Shown here one piece after another: positions 53,254-61,006 of a stretch of 64,000 bases of DNA (its first letter is position 1; the number at the start of each line of letters is the position of its first letter). The position numbers were made by a program, and so were the translations under genes. This DNA is from Pseudochryseolinea flava (GTDB lineage: Bacteria; Bacteroidota; Bacteroidia; Cytophagales; Cyclobacteriaceae). The notes beneath the pieces were generated by a model. It worked only from the letters and a program-made list of their open reading frames with translations. It was not told where the DNA came from and made no database searches. The stretch covers positions 124,001 to 188,000 of the forward strand of contig NZ_QMFY01000008.1 of the NCBI RefSeq assembly GCF_003286915.1. The letters are read 5' to 3'.

Positions 53254-53270
53254 TGGCACCACAATTTTAC
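53254..53270 (+). promoter_or_regulatory. CTGGCAC promoter-like element (member 4)
   Basis: CTGGCACCACAATTTTAC lies 40 nt before ATG 53294 and matches the element at 18164 in its first eleven bases (CTGGCACCACA). Confidence 0.55.
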
Positions 53271-53293
53271 CCCTTCAAACAAACGTGCAAGCC

Positions 53294-53539
53294 ATGAAAT
53301 ATCAAATTGAAGACAACGCTGTTTTGTTTGAAGTAGACAGAAGGCAGATAGCAGACATCACGCCCGGTGATGTTTTAGAAACAGAGCATTTTCCGGGAGG
53401 AGCGTATACGTGGACAGAGCAGGATAGTCAGTTTATCGAGAGCAATCCTGAGGCGAACGTGTATTTACGGATGGAGCGTCATGGTGATGCTTACGAAGGA
53501 AAGGGTATTTTAATTTTGCCTGCTGAAGTGAATTGGTAA
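53294..53539 (+). CDS. Small hypothetical protein
   Basis: The protein has 81 residues from ATG 53294; a GTG three codons upstream is possible. The sequence MKYQIEDNAVLFEVDRRQIAD, then FPGGAYTWTEQDSQFIESNPEANVYLRMERHG and a hydrophobic tail ILILPAEVNW, looks like a small acidic beta-sheet protein. No family is recognised. It carries a strong CTGGCACC element upstream and is flanked by satellite sequence on both sides. Confidence 0.7.
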   Translation: MKYQIEDNAVLFEVDRRQIADITPGDVLETEHFPGGAYTWTEQDSQFIESNPEANVYLRMERHGDAYEGKGILILPAEVNW

Positions 53540-53544
53540 TACCG

Positions 53545-53730
53545 GAGAGCCAGTTGCCGGTTGCTGGTGTGCCGGTTTGTTTAGAGATGAGAGATATTGA
53601 AGGCTGCCCGTGGTGGTGGCCTTTTTAATTGTATTCATATAACATCAATCGAAAAAACGAAAGCTAAAAAAACGGGAACCGGCGACTGGAAACTGGAAAG
53701 CTGAAAACGGAAAACTGTGAACTGCATGTA
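53545..53730. repeat. Inverted, degenerate CCAGTT/AACTGG repeat block
   Basis: The first part (53547-53576) is GCCAGTTGCCGGTTGCTGG and similar. The second (53676-53725) is AACCGGCGACTGGAAACTGG followed by AAAGCTGAAAACGG and AAACTGTGAACTG. The halves are roughly inverted copies across about 100 nt and lie just after the small gene at 53294. Confidence 0.55.
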
Positions 53731-53807
53731 GCGACGACTGAGGGAAAAGCACTGTTTTTATTTCCGTGCGAATGAGGGTATATTTGCCGATTCTTTAAAG
53801 TAATCGC

Positions 53808-54620
53808 ATGAGGCTTGGACAATTAGCCAGAAAGTTGGCTATCCCACCATCAGACATCACAGACTTCCTGGCAACTCAGGGGGCAGCACCACTCGAAGGT
53901 GCCAATACAAGGTTATCCGACGAGCAACTGTCTATCGTCCTGCAACGGTTTGCACCGAATGGATTCAATGAGACGAACATCAATATTGATGACACGCTGC
54001 TCTCACAGCCGTCCGAATCTCCGCAGGAAAACTTCTCGAATCATCACGAAGATCAATCGGAAGAGATCATCTCAAATGCGCCTGCACCAATGTCGGCTGA
54101 CGAACCATTAGCTGTCGTGACTGAGACTACTGCAACTTCGGATAGTGATGTCGAAAGTGAAGGCAAGATTGAAACCATTAAAGCGCAGAAGGTTTCCCTT
54201 TCCGGATTAAAAGTTCTTGGAAAAATCGAATTACCTGAGCCGAAGAAAAAAGTGCAGGAAGTTCAGCCAGAAGATTCAGAAGCGTCGAGTGAAGATAAAC
54301 CGACAGAGAACAATCGCCCGCCGTACGAAAAGAAAAGACCGCATCACTTTAAGAAGGATCGTCGTGAGCAACGTCCAACGAAGAATCCAGTGGCCTTGGC
54401 GCGTGAGCGTGAAGCACGTGCTGCAGAAGACAAGCGCAAGGAAGATGAAAAGAGAAGAAAGGAATTGCGTACGTTAAATTACCAGAAGCGCGTGAAACCA
54501 GCAGCACCAACCAAAGCTGCTAGACTTATCGATGAAGATGTTGTGGGTATGTCGAGTGCCGATCTCAAGCCGGAACCGAAAACCTGGTTGGGCAAATTCT
54601 GGCGGTGGTTCACGACATAA
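53808..54620 (+). CDS. IF-2-N-like domain protein with disordered basic tail
   Basis: The protein has 270 residues. The first 45 residues (MRLGQLARKLAIPPSDITDFLATQG) have the fold pattern of the N-terminal domain of translation factor IF-2: helical, with LAxxL and DITDFL. The rest is low-complexity. An acidic region (60-180) is followed by a Lys/Arg/Glu-rich stretch (185-240; PYEKKRPHHFKKDRREQRP) and a short C-terminal Trp-rich end. It has no GTPase domain, so it is not IF-2. It may bind nucleic acid or ribosomes. Function unknown. Confidence 0.72.
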   Translation: MRLGQLARKLAIPPSDITDFLATQGAAPLEGANTRLSDEQLSIVLQRFAPNGFNETNINIDDTLLSQPSESPQENFSNHHEDQSEEIISNAPAPMSADEPLAVVTETTATSDSDVESEGKIETIKAQKVSLSGLKVLGKIELPEPKKKVQEVQPEDSEASSEDKPTENNRPPYEKKRPHHFKKDRREQRPTKNPVALAREREARAAEDKRKEDEKRRKELRTLNYQKRVKPAAPTKAARLIDEDVVGMSSADLKPEPKTWLGKFWRWFTT

Positions 54621-54635
54621 ATCTGACTTCGTAAC

Positions 54636-54986
54636 CTATTCTTTGTCGGGATCGATGATGACGATTTTACCTGGGTGGCTAAATCGAAAGTCTTCCTTTT
54701 TTTGATTGATACCATACCGTTTGTTGACGTAGCCTTTTTCGTATGCTTTAACACGCGCTTCGAATTCAATGATCATTCCCGGTTTCAAATTGATCTCTTC
54801 GAAGCCTTTGGTCAAGGAGAACCATGCGTGATCAGTGACAACAATTTTCTTTTCAATGTCAATGACTTTTGTGAGGAGTACGGTTGACTCAGAATATCCT
54901 TGGTAGTTTGTTTTCTTTCCGAATCGTGAAAATACCGCGCGGAATTTTTTACGTTGTCCTTCGTCGTCTGATAGTTTTGATCGCAT
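54636..54986 (-). CDS. Hypothetical cytoplasmic protein, OB-fold-like
   Basis: The protein has 116 residues. The sequence RKKFRAVFSRFGKKTNYQGYSESTVLLTKVIDIEKKIVVTDHAWF and IIEFEARVKAYEKGYVNKRY suggests a five-stranded small barrel. I have seen this pattern in unnamed Bacteroidota proteins but cannot name the family. The start lies 5 nt beyond the stop of the DMT-exporter gene on the same strand, so the two are probably cotranscribed. Confidence 0.7.
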   Translation of the reverse strand: MRSKLSDDEGQRKKFRAVFSRFGKKTNYQGYSESTVLLTKVIDIEKKIVVTDHAWFSLTKGFEEINLKPGMIIEFEARVKAYEKGYVNKRYGINQKKEDFRFSHPGKIVIIDPDKE

Positions 54987-54991
54987 GTGCG

Positions 54992-55873
54992 TTATGTTTT
55001 TGATTTGCGTTGTCCGACGTAAAGAGCGACCATGACAAGCGCAGTTCCAATATAAGTAAAGATGGTGAGCGGCTCATCGAGGAGCAAATTCGAATACAAA
55101 AAGCCGAAAATAGGGCATAGGTACAACCACATTGAAGCGTGAACAGCATCACGTTTTAATAAACGTAACCAGAGTTGTACAGCAATGATTGAAACAGGAA
55201 TGACTAGCCATGCGATAGATCCCCAAAACGTGAGATCGAAATGATTTTCGTGCTTATGTAACGCGAGGGCAAAGGGAACAAGCAAAAGCCCACCGATAAA
55301 AACTTGCCATGCATTGATGGTGGTTCTCGACAACGTCCAAGGTACTGCGGCGTAGTATACTGCACCTGCCGAGTATGCGAGCATACTCAATGCAAGTAAA
55401 ATCATTCCTGAGAAAGTAGCATAACTCGTCGCAAAAAGTGGGTAAGCTGTTAGTACAACGCCGGCGATGCCAATGGCGATACTTATCCATTCTTGCAATC
55501 GCACACGGCGACGCATCCATATTGCGGAAAGAATACTTATGAACAATGGATTCAACGCAATTGCCAACGATGTAATTCCAGGTGTAATGAACTGTAACGC
55601 GATGACAAATAATCCTAAGTAGAGTGTCGTATTAAGGATGCCAAACAATGTTAGCTGTTTCCATTCTCCTCCTTTTGGTAACCTGCTTTTGTCGATGAAC
55701 GATACGTAAGCAAGTAGAATAATACCAGCTAAAAGAAATCGAGTTGTGAAAAGTACGAGCGGCTCTGCAGATTGAAGTCCGAATTTCCCGGCCACAGATG
55801 CGGATGCCCAAAACATGACGAACAGTATTCCGGTAAAGAATGATTCAGACGAGAATTTTGGTGATGTATTCAA
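54992..55873 (-). CDS. DMT-superfamily (EamA) exporter
   Basis: The protein has 293 residues with ten transmembrane helices in two EamA repeats of five. The first repeat begins GILFVMFWASASVAGKFGLQSAEPL and the second about residue 150 (TFSGMILLALSMLAYSAGAVYYAAVPW). RFLLAG and LNPLFISILSAIWMRRRV are typical of EamA drug/metabolite exporters. No regulator is adjacent. The substrate is unknown. Confidence 0.88.
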   Translation of the reverse strand: MNTSPKFSSESFFTGILFVMFWASASVAGKFGLQSAEPLVLFTTRFLLAGIILLAYVSFIDKSRLPKGGEWKQLTLFGILNTTLYLGLFVIALQFITPGITSLAIALNPLFISILSAIWMRRRVRLQEWISIAIGIAGVVLTAYPLFATSYATFSGMILLALSMLAYSAGAVYYAAVPWTLSRTTINAWQVFIGGLLLVPFALALHKHENHFDLTFWGSIAWLVIPVSIIAVQLWLRLLKRDAVHASMWLYLCPIFGFLYSNLLLDEPLTIFTYIGTALVMVALYVGQRKSKT

Positions 55874-55944
55874 ACGTAATTTCTTCCTTGCAAAGGTAGT
55901 GATCTATACGTGCTTCGGTGTTCACATGTTCACATATTTGTAAA

Positions 55945-55971
55945 ATGAAAAAGCCCGTCGTAAAACGGGCT
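55945..55971 (-). terminator. Rho-independent terminator for the minus-strand gene at 55996-56571
   Basis: On the minus strand AGCCCGT and ACGGGCT (55952-55971) form a 7-bp stem followed by TTTTTCATTT. Confidence 0.85.
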
Positions 55972-55995
55972 CTAACTTTTTATCGTATTTACAGA

Positions 55996-56571
55996 TTAGA
56001 ATTCGGCTACCGTAGTTTTACCACTATCCGTTACCACTTCAAAAGTGATTTCGCTGTTACCTTTAATTTGCGTGAGGTTGTAGATAAGACCGAAGCTTTT
56101 GTCAACGATGATCTTTTCTTCGTGAAGAACGCTAGATGCATTTGAAATCCTAACATACACACCTTCTGCACCTGAGCTCATTACATTCAACACGTACTTG
56201 CCTTCTGCGTTTGCAACTTTATTAACACGAACAAATGATTCTACTTTAGTTGCAGTATAGTTTACTTGCTCAAGTTGCTTACCAGCTTTGTCTTCAATAA
56301 CGATCGTGTATTGACCTTCTGCTAATTGGCTGAAGTTATACGGACGCTTGAAAGATGCAACATTGGCAATCGTTTCAGTGAAGATCAACTTTTTGTTTTT
56401 ATCAAGGATCGATACTTTCACATCACCTGCCATGTCGGATTTGTATACTACGCTGTAAACAGAATTGTTAGCAGAAGAAACAACCGCTTTAGTAGAAGCT
56501 GGTGCTTCAGCGAAAGCCGATACCGAGAGCAATGCAAAAACGAAAAGGAGAGATGTGATCCTGAAGTTCAT
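55996..56571 (-). CDS. Secreted hypothetical protein, beta-sandwich
   Basis: The protein has 191 residues from ATG 56571; the open frame to 56673 upstream has no signal character. Signal peptide MNFRITSLLFVFALLSVSAFA. The mature part shows two Ig-like beta-sandwich repeats: SVYSVVYKSDMAGDVKVSILDKNKKLIFTETI, and a second ending ITFEVVTDSGKTTVAEF. The sequence is similar in style to the DUF3244-like proteins of Bacteroidota, but the assignment is tentative. It probably resides in the periplasm. Confidence 0.75.
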   Translation of the reverse strand: MNFRITSLLFVFALLSVSAFAEAPASTKAVVSSANNSVYSVVYKSDMAGDVKVSILDKNKKLIFTETIANVASFKRPYNFSQLAEGQYTIVIEDKAGKQLEQVNYTATKVESFVRVNKVANAEGKYVLNVMSSGAEGVYVRISNASSVLHEEKIIVDKSFGLIYNLTQIKGNSEITFEVVTDSGKTTVAEF

Positions 56572-56710
56572 GTTAGTGTTTTGTTTTTTTTTGTTGATGC
56601 AAAGGTGGGCTAATCCTTTAACCTGGCTTTTGAAAACACGTGTTGCGACAGATCGAGGTAAGAAATGCCGCACTAGTGAAGAATCATAATATTATATGCT
56701 GCCAATGGCC

Positions 56711-56754
56711 CGCCACAAAATGCATTCTCACAAACTTCAGGCGCCACAAAATGC
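56711..56754. repeat. Direct repeat CGCCACAAAATGC
   Basis: Two perfect copies of the 13-mer lie at 56711-56723 and 56742-56754, 31 bp apart start to start (about three helical turns), about 140-180 bp upstream of ATG 56571. Confidence 0.7.
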
Positions 56755-56822
56755 TGTGAGCTTTAAAGATTCTATTCAATACTTTATATGGTTAATTTGT
56801 GTAAAATATTGTTTTAGAACTG

Positions 56823-56841
56823 AGTTTAAACCATTTAAACT
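56823..56841. repeat. Palindrome AGTTTAAA-CCA-TTTAAACT
   Basis: A perfect 8-bp inverted repeat with a 3-bp spacer, about 250 bp upstream of the gene at 56571. A compact symmetric site fits a dimeric regulator, but no partner is known. Confidence 0.6.
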
Positions 56842-56874
56842 GTGATTTTGGAATTTTATTTTGTTTTGGGCTCG

Positions 56875-56907
56875 CCTAAAAAGGGTCAGAAATGTTAAAA
56901 ATGACCC
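56875..56907 (-). terminator. Rho-independent terminator of the minus-strand gene pair at 56964-59092
   Basis: GGGTCA (56883-56888) and TGACCC (56902-56907) form a 6-bp stem; on the minus strand it is followed by a T-run (AAAAA at 56878-56882 on the plus strand). Confidence 0.65.
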
Positions 56908-56963
56908 GGGTTTCGACATCTTTGCCGATACCATTACACTAACGATCGGAAGCCTATAGAATT

Positions 56964-58124
56964 TTAGAAAGAGTCGCTGCTACCACCACCGCCGAAATCA
57001 CCTCCTTTAACCGGCGCGTCTTGCACGTTGATCTGGTTCCCTCCCAATGTTTGTGATATCACGACTGCCTCAATGTTCATACCTGCCCATTTTTCAGGAA
57101 GATGATTCTCGCGAGTAAAGCCGTGACGAACGATTTTTAGGTAATTCAATAACGCTAAAGAGATCGATACGAGAATCACGCCTGCGATTGTTAGTGTGAT
57201 TTCGGGATGTCCGAGGCTGAAATAATACTTAAAAGTGAATACAGCAAAAGCGATCACAATCAAGCTTACGCGAATGAGAACAATATTCTTCTGCACGATG
57301 CCGAAATACAAATAGATCATTGGGATAATTACTGTAAGCGCATAGAAAATCCACGCGAAAGGAATGTCCTGGCCCTCTTCAAGTGCTAATTCCATCATCT
57401 CAATGCTTAGCTCGCGAACGACGAAATAATTTCCACCACAGTATACAATGAGCAGACTGGTGCTTTCTATAATAAGGAGTGCATCACACCAAGGTTGAGC
57501 GCTGTCGTTTTGCCTCGCGCGACGTGTGATGAAATAGACCAGCCCAAATACGATCATCATGACAAACGGAATGATCTGCTGCGCGAAGCCACCCATCTCA
57601 TATAAGCTGTTGAAGACAATGAATGCAAAACTTAAGACGGTACCAAGGGTTGCGATCAAATCGATGTAGCGAATTGCGGCGAACAAAAACAAGAAAAAGA
57701 AAACGTATGAGGTCACGGCTGTGGTAGGATTAGCTAACACGATCAATCCTCCGATAATAATTCCCACCCCAAAGTATAATAATGCTTCTGTAACGCCCGA
57801 CTTGTAGTGTTTGCCTTGGGAAATCATGATTTCAAGGAGTACAATTGAGACCACGCCACCGAAAACGCAGGCACCTGCGATCGAGTCGTCGCTGCCAGTG
57901 TCCATCGCTAGAATAAGCAAACCTATCGCGCCGAATGATCCCAGAAGTGTAGCAGCAAAAAGTAAAATGCGGATAAACATATTGGGATGGTAGAAGCTGC
58001 ATGGATATTCGCGTTCAATGGTATGGAATTGTTCTCGCGTAATGTAATCTTGTTTCATCCATTGCTTAACCTCTTTTTGAACGAGTAGATTTTTTAAGTT
58101 CGTCAAATTGTATGCTGTCGCCAT
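56964..58124 (-). CDS. Multi-spanning membrane protein, unassigned
   Basis: The protein has 386 residues. A cytoplasmic N-terminal helical part (1-50) carries EVKQWMKQDYITREQFHTIEREYPCSFY. About ten transmembrane helices follow, with the last around 315-330. A cytoplasmic tail ends in a glycine-rich GGDFGGGGSSDSF. The paired genes resemble the DUF2157/DUF4401 type of membrane protein in other bacteria, but I am not sure of the family. The next gene on the same strand is 5 nt upstream. Confidence 0.7.
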   Translation of the reverse strand: MATAYNLTNLKNLLVQKEVKQWMKQDYITREQFHTIEREYPCSFYHPNMFIRILLFAATLLGSFGAIGLLILAMDTGSDDSIAGACVFGGVVSIVLLEIMISQGKHYKSGVTEALLYFGVGIIIGGLIVLANPTTAVTSYVFFFLFLFAAIRYIDLIATLGTVLSFAFIVFNSLYEMGGFAQQIIPFVMMIVFGLVYFITRRARQNDSAQPWCDALLIIESTSLLIVYCGGNYFVVRELSIEMMELALEEGQDIPFAWIFYALTVIIPMIYLYFGIVQKNIVLIRVSLIVIAFAVFTFKYYFSLGHPEITLTIAGVILVSISLALLNYLKIVRHGFTRENHLPEKWAGMNIEAVVISQTLGGNQINVQDAPVKGGDFGGGGSSDSF

Positions 58125-58129
58125 AAAAT

Positions 58130-59092
58130 CTATCGTTTAAAATGATTTTTAAATTTAACAATGAAGTATACGAAACCGCCACAAGAAAATACGGAGTAGA
58201 AAAACCAAAATATAATGTCATCCAAGCGCAGTACGTCGAAGATAAGGTAGGTGGTCGCTACGTAAGCGGCGAGAAAGGCATAAAGCAAAAATAGAAATGA
58301 TCTTTTATAGCGTGCCACGTAATAGGAGAACGCGCACCCACCGACTACTAACAGGTAATAGATTATTGACCATTCTTCAGAGAATAATCCCGTGAGCGTA
58401 GAGACAAAGAAAATCAGTGCGTTGATGTTGAGGATGCTAAACGTGAAATGTTGCTTTATATTCTTTCGGTCGAGAAACATTGCGATGCTTGCCATGCCGA
58501 TGCTAAAGAAGATTCCTGTGACGTGAAGATTTGACGCTTCGATAAAATCTCCACTATACCATTTCATCGGTGATATGGAAATACTCCAAAACGATGCGAA
58601 TGCAGTAATGCCCAATGATAAAACGCCAAGGTGATCGAATCGGTAAGCGGTGTAGAAGAAGATAGCGGCGGTGATGAGCGTCGTGATTCCCATCGCATCG
58701 TCTAAAATTTCATATTGAAACTGCGCGTATCCCAGCACTGTAATGAGCAAAAGCGAGGCGAGCAGTACAATGTAGTCGTAGTAGGGAATAGGATGCTTAA
58801 CAATGTTGTTGCTGTAAGGGACGGCTCTTGTCATGACAAACCAATAACAGACCGTTGTTAACGCGATTAAAAAGATGATGCTTAACAGATGGCCGATGTC
58901 GCCGATATTTTGATAGACAAGAATTCCAAGACCGGATGTGAGTAATAATACGCCGAGGTAGAGAATGACACGTAAATCATAGAAAACGGATACAAGTTTG
59001 CCAGAGAACAACGGATCGATGCGTTCAAATTGATCTTTTGAAAGGAGCACTTTGTCGAGGAGCTCTTGGGGAAGTTTTTTGATCATATCCAT
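58130..59092 (-). CDS. Multi-spanning membrane protein, DUF2157-like
   Basis: The protein has 320 residues. A short cytoplasmic part (MDMIKKLPQELLDKVLLSKDQFERIDPLFSG) precedes about nine transmembrane helices, each roughly 20 residues. The architecture and size fit DUF2157 family proteins. It is cotranscribed with the gene 5 nt downstream, and the two may form one complex. No catalytic motif is visible. Confidence 0.65.
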   Translation of the reverse strand: MDMIKKLPQELLDKVLLSKDQFERIDPLFSGKLVSVFYDLRVILYLGVLLLTSGLGILVYQNIGDIGHLLSIIFLIALTTVCYWFVMTRAVPYSNNIVKHPIPYYDYIVLLASLLLITVLGYAQFQYEILDDAMGITTLITAAIFFYTAYRFDHLGVLSLGITAFASFWSISISPMKWYSGDFIEASNLHVTGIFFSIGMASIAMFLDRKNIKQHFTFSILNINALIFFVSTLTGLFSEEWSIIYYLLVVGGCAFSYYVARYKRSFLFLLYAFLAAYVATTYLIFDVLRLDDIIFWFFYSVFSCGGFVYFIVKFKNHFKR

Positions 59093-59271
59093 AAATGTCG
59101 TGAAAAATGTGACGATAATTTATTGTGATATCTAAATATCCTTTAACACAACCTGATTCTTGCGTTCACGATCAGATTGAAAAAAATAAATATGTTAAAT
59201 GAATCAAAAGTTCGAAACCTATGTTCGTTATTTTTCGAACAATTCATCCTGTTCTAACCTAACATTCCCTC

Positions 59272-60453
59272 ATGAATAAATCTTACCGGATTGACTCGAT
59301 CGATTTGCTTCGTGGTATTGTGATGATCTTAATGGCACTTGACCACGTGCGCGACTACTTTCACGCTGACGCCTTTTTATATAACCCGTTAGACTTGACA
59401 CAAACTAGTGTGCCTTTGTTTTTTACGCGATGGATCACACATTTTTGTGCGCCGGTTTTCGTGTTCCTAGCAGGTACTTCCTCTTTCCTCGTCGGTGAGC
59501 GCAAATCGAAAAAGGAACTGAGTTTCTTCTTGGTGAAGCGCGGCATTTGGTTGATCGTACTCGAGTTAACCATTATCAATTTTGCCTGGTTCTATAATAT
59601 TTCGTTTTCACTGATCATTTTGGTTGTGATCTGGGTGTTGGGCGTTGGTATGTTGGTGCTCGCGGCAGCCATTCATTTGCGATACTATGTGGTGATGGTG
59701 CTCGGCTTCGCTTTGGTGTTTGGCCACAATCTCCTCGACGGCATCTACGTGGATGGAAATAATGCAGATGCTATTGGATGGACAATGCTCCACGGCTTCA
59801 AAGCCTTCCCCGTAACCGATCATTTTACGTTGTTTGCTGGTTATGCCATCTTACCATGGACGGGTATCATGTTACTCGGGTATTGTTTTGGTAAATTGTT
59901 TACACCTGCTTTTCAGGAAAGACGTGAAAAAATACTGCTAAGCATCGGCGGTGGATTAATTCTACTGTTTGTGATCTTACGTTTGCCAAATATTTATGGC
60001 GATCCAAGTCCATGGTCAGTGCAGTCAACCACAATCGATACAATATTGTCGTTCATCAATGTTTCTAAATATCCGCCGTCGCTGTTGTACACCTTGATTA
60101 CGCTCGGCCCGGCAATCATTTTTCTTTCACAAGCGGATAAACTGAATTTCAATTCTTGGTTTAACCGAATGGCGTGGACGCTAGGCAAAGTGCCGATGTT
60201 CTATTATGTCTTACACTTGTATTTGATTCACTCGCTGGCGGTGGCAGCAGCCTTGTTAACGGGTTATGATTTAAATGACATGGTTTTCACGACGTGGGTA
60301 ACTGACTCGCCTAATCTGAAAGGCTATGGCTTCAATTTGTGGATTGTTTATGCTGTATGGATTTTTGTTGTTCTATCTTTGTACCCACTTTGCAAATGGT
60401 TTGCGAAGTACAAAGCAGACCATCGCGAAAAATGGTGGTTGAGTTACTTATAA
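59272..60453 (+). CDS. Heparan-alpha-glucosaminide N-acetyltransferase-like membrane protein (DUF1624)
   Basis: The protein has 393 residues and about ten transmembrane helices. The start RIDSIDLLRGIVMILMALDHVRDYFH is the family signature: Asp, Arg, Gly and the H in LDHVRDY line the membrane active site. Lysosomal HGSNAT transfers acetyl groups from acetyl-CoA to glucosamine across a membrane. Bacterial members are thought to modify envelope sugars. A perfect inverted repeat GTTCGAA/TTCGAAC (59210-59240) lies just upstream. A CDGSH gene follows 11 nt downstream. Confidence 0.86.
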   Translation: MNKSYRIDSIDLLRGIVMILMALDHVRDYFHADAFLYNPLDLTQTSVPLFFTRWITHFCAPVFVFLAGTSSFLVGERKSKKELSFFLVKRGIWLIVLELTIINFAWFYNISFSLIILVVIWVLGVGMLVLAAAIHLRYYVVMVLGFALVFGHNLLDGIYVDGNNADAIGWTMLHGFKAFPVTDHFTLFAGYAILPWTGIMLLGYCFGKLFTPAFQERREKILLSIGGGLILLFVILRLPNIYGDPSPWSVQSTTIDTILSFINVSKYPPSLLYTLITLGPAIIFLSQADKLNFNSWFNRMAWTLGKVPMFYYVLHLYLIHSLAVAAALLTGYDLNDMVFTTWVTDSPNLKGYGFNLWIVYAVWIFVVLSLYPLCKWFAKYKADHREKWWLSYL

Positions 60454-60464
60454 CAACGAACGAT

Positions 60465-60689
60465 ATGACAAAAACTAAAATAACAGTAAACAACAATGGA
60501 TCGCTCAAGATCGATGGCGATTTTGAAATTGTTGATATGCAAGGCAATGCGTATGGACTACAAGGTCGAACAGTAGTATCATTATGTCGCTGTGGGTTGT
60601 CTAATAACAAACCGTTTTGTGACGGCGCGCATAAAGGCCACTTAGAGCATGAGGCAAAAGCATTTGATCTACCATCGAAGAAACAATAA
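60465..60689 (+). CDS. CDGSH-type iron-sulfur protein
   Basis: The protein has 74 residues from ATG 60465; an in-frame ATG at 60339 lies inside the previous gene. The single CDGSH signature reads CRCGLSNNKPFCDGAH. It has three Cys and one His ligands that hold a labile [2Fe-2S] cluster. The N-terminal strand region (ITVNNNGSLKIDGDFEIVDMQGN) is usual for short soluble bacterial members. It may carry electrons or iron-sulfur clusters. Confidence 0.9.
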   Translation: MTKTKITVNNNGSLKIDGDFEIVDMQGNAYGLQGRTVVSLCRCGLSNNKPFCDGAHKGHLEHEAKAFDLPSKKQ

Positions 60690-60698
60690 TCGCTACGC

Positions 60699-60992
60699 AT
60701 GAAGGCATATGTTATTGTAGATGTATCGATTCACGATGCTACACGCTATGAAGATTACAAGAAGTTAACACCTGCATCGCTGTTACCTTTCGAGGGTAAG
60801 TTTGTGGTGCGCGGCGGAAATGCAGAAACGCTCGAAGGCGACTGGACTCCTGGGCGTGTAGTCGTACTTGAGTTTCCCAACAAAGAGAAAGCGAAGGCAT
60901 GGTGGAGTTCAGAGCTGTATGCGCCTGCTAAAGCACTGCGACAAGCAACGGCAACAACGCAGATGATTCTTGTTGAAGGCGTAGCGCCTTAA
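60699..60992 (+). CDS. DUF1330 family protein
   Basis: The protein has 97 residues, typical for DUF1330. The pattern MKAYVIVDVSIHDATRYEDYKKLTPASLLPFEGKFVVRGGNAETLEGDW, then RVVVLEFPNKEKAKAWWSSELY is the family's dimeric alpha/beta barrel. No enzyme activity is established. It is probably cotranscribed with the CDGSH gene (9 nt). Confidence 0.9.
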   Translation: MKAYVIVDVSIHDATRYEDYKKLTPASLLPFEGKFVVRGGNAETLEGDWTPGRVVVLEFPNKEKAKAWWSSELYAPAKALRQATATTQMILVEGVAP

Positions 60993-61006
60993 GAAATATG
61001 ATGAAC

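Larger units (their letters stand above)
56572..56963. other. 392-bp intergenic region between two minus-strand genes
   Basis: No gene is seen. The region contains a 13-bp perfect direct repeat (56711 and 56742), a perfect 8-3-8 palindrome (56823) and a terminator of the gene at 56964 on the minus strand (56875-56907). The first two are candidate operators of the gene at 55996-56571. Confidence 0.6.

Noticed and set aside
53808-54620. Translation initiation factor IF-2
   Set aside because: Only the N-terminal helical domain resembles IF-2; the GTPase and later domains are absent.
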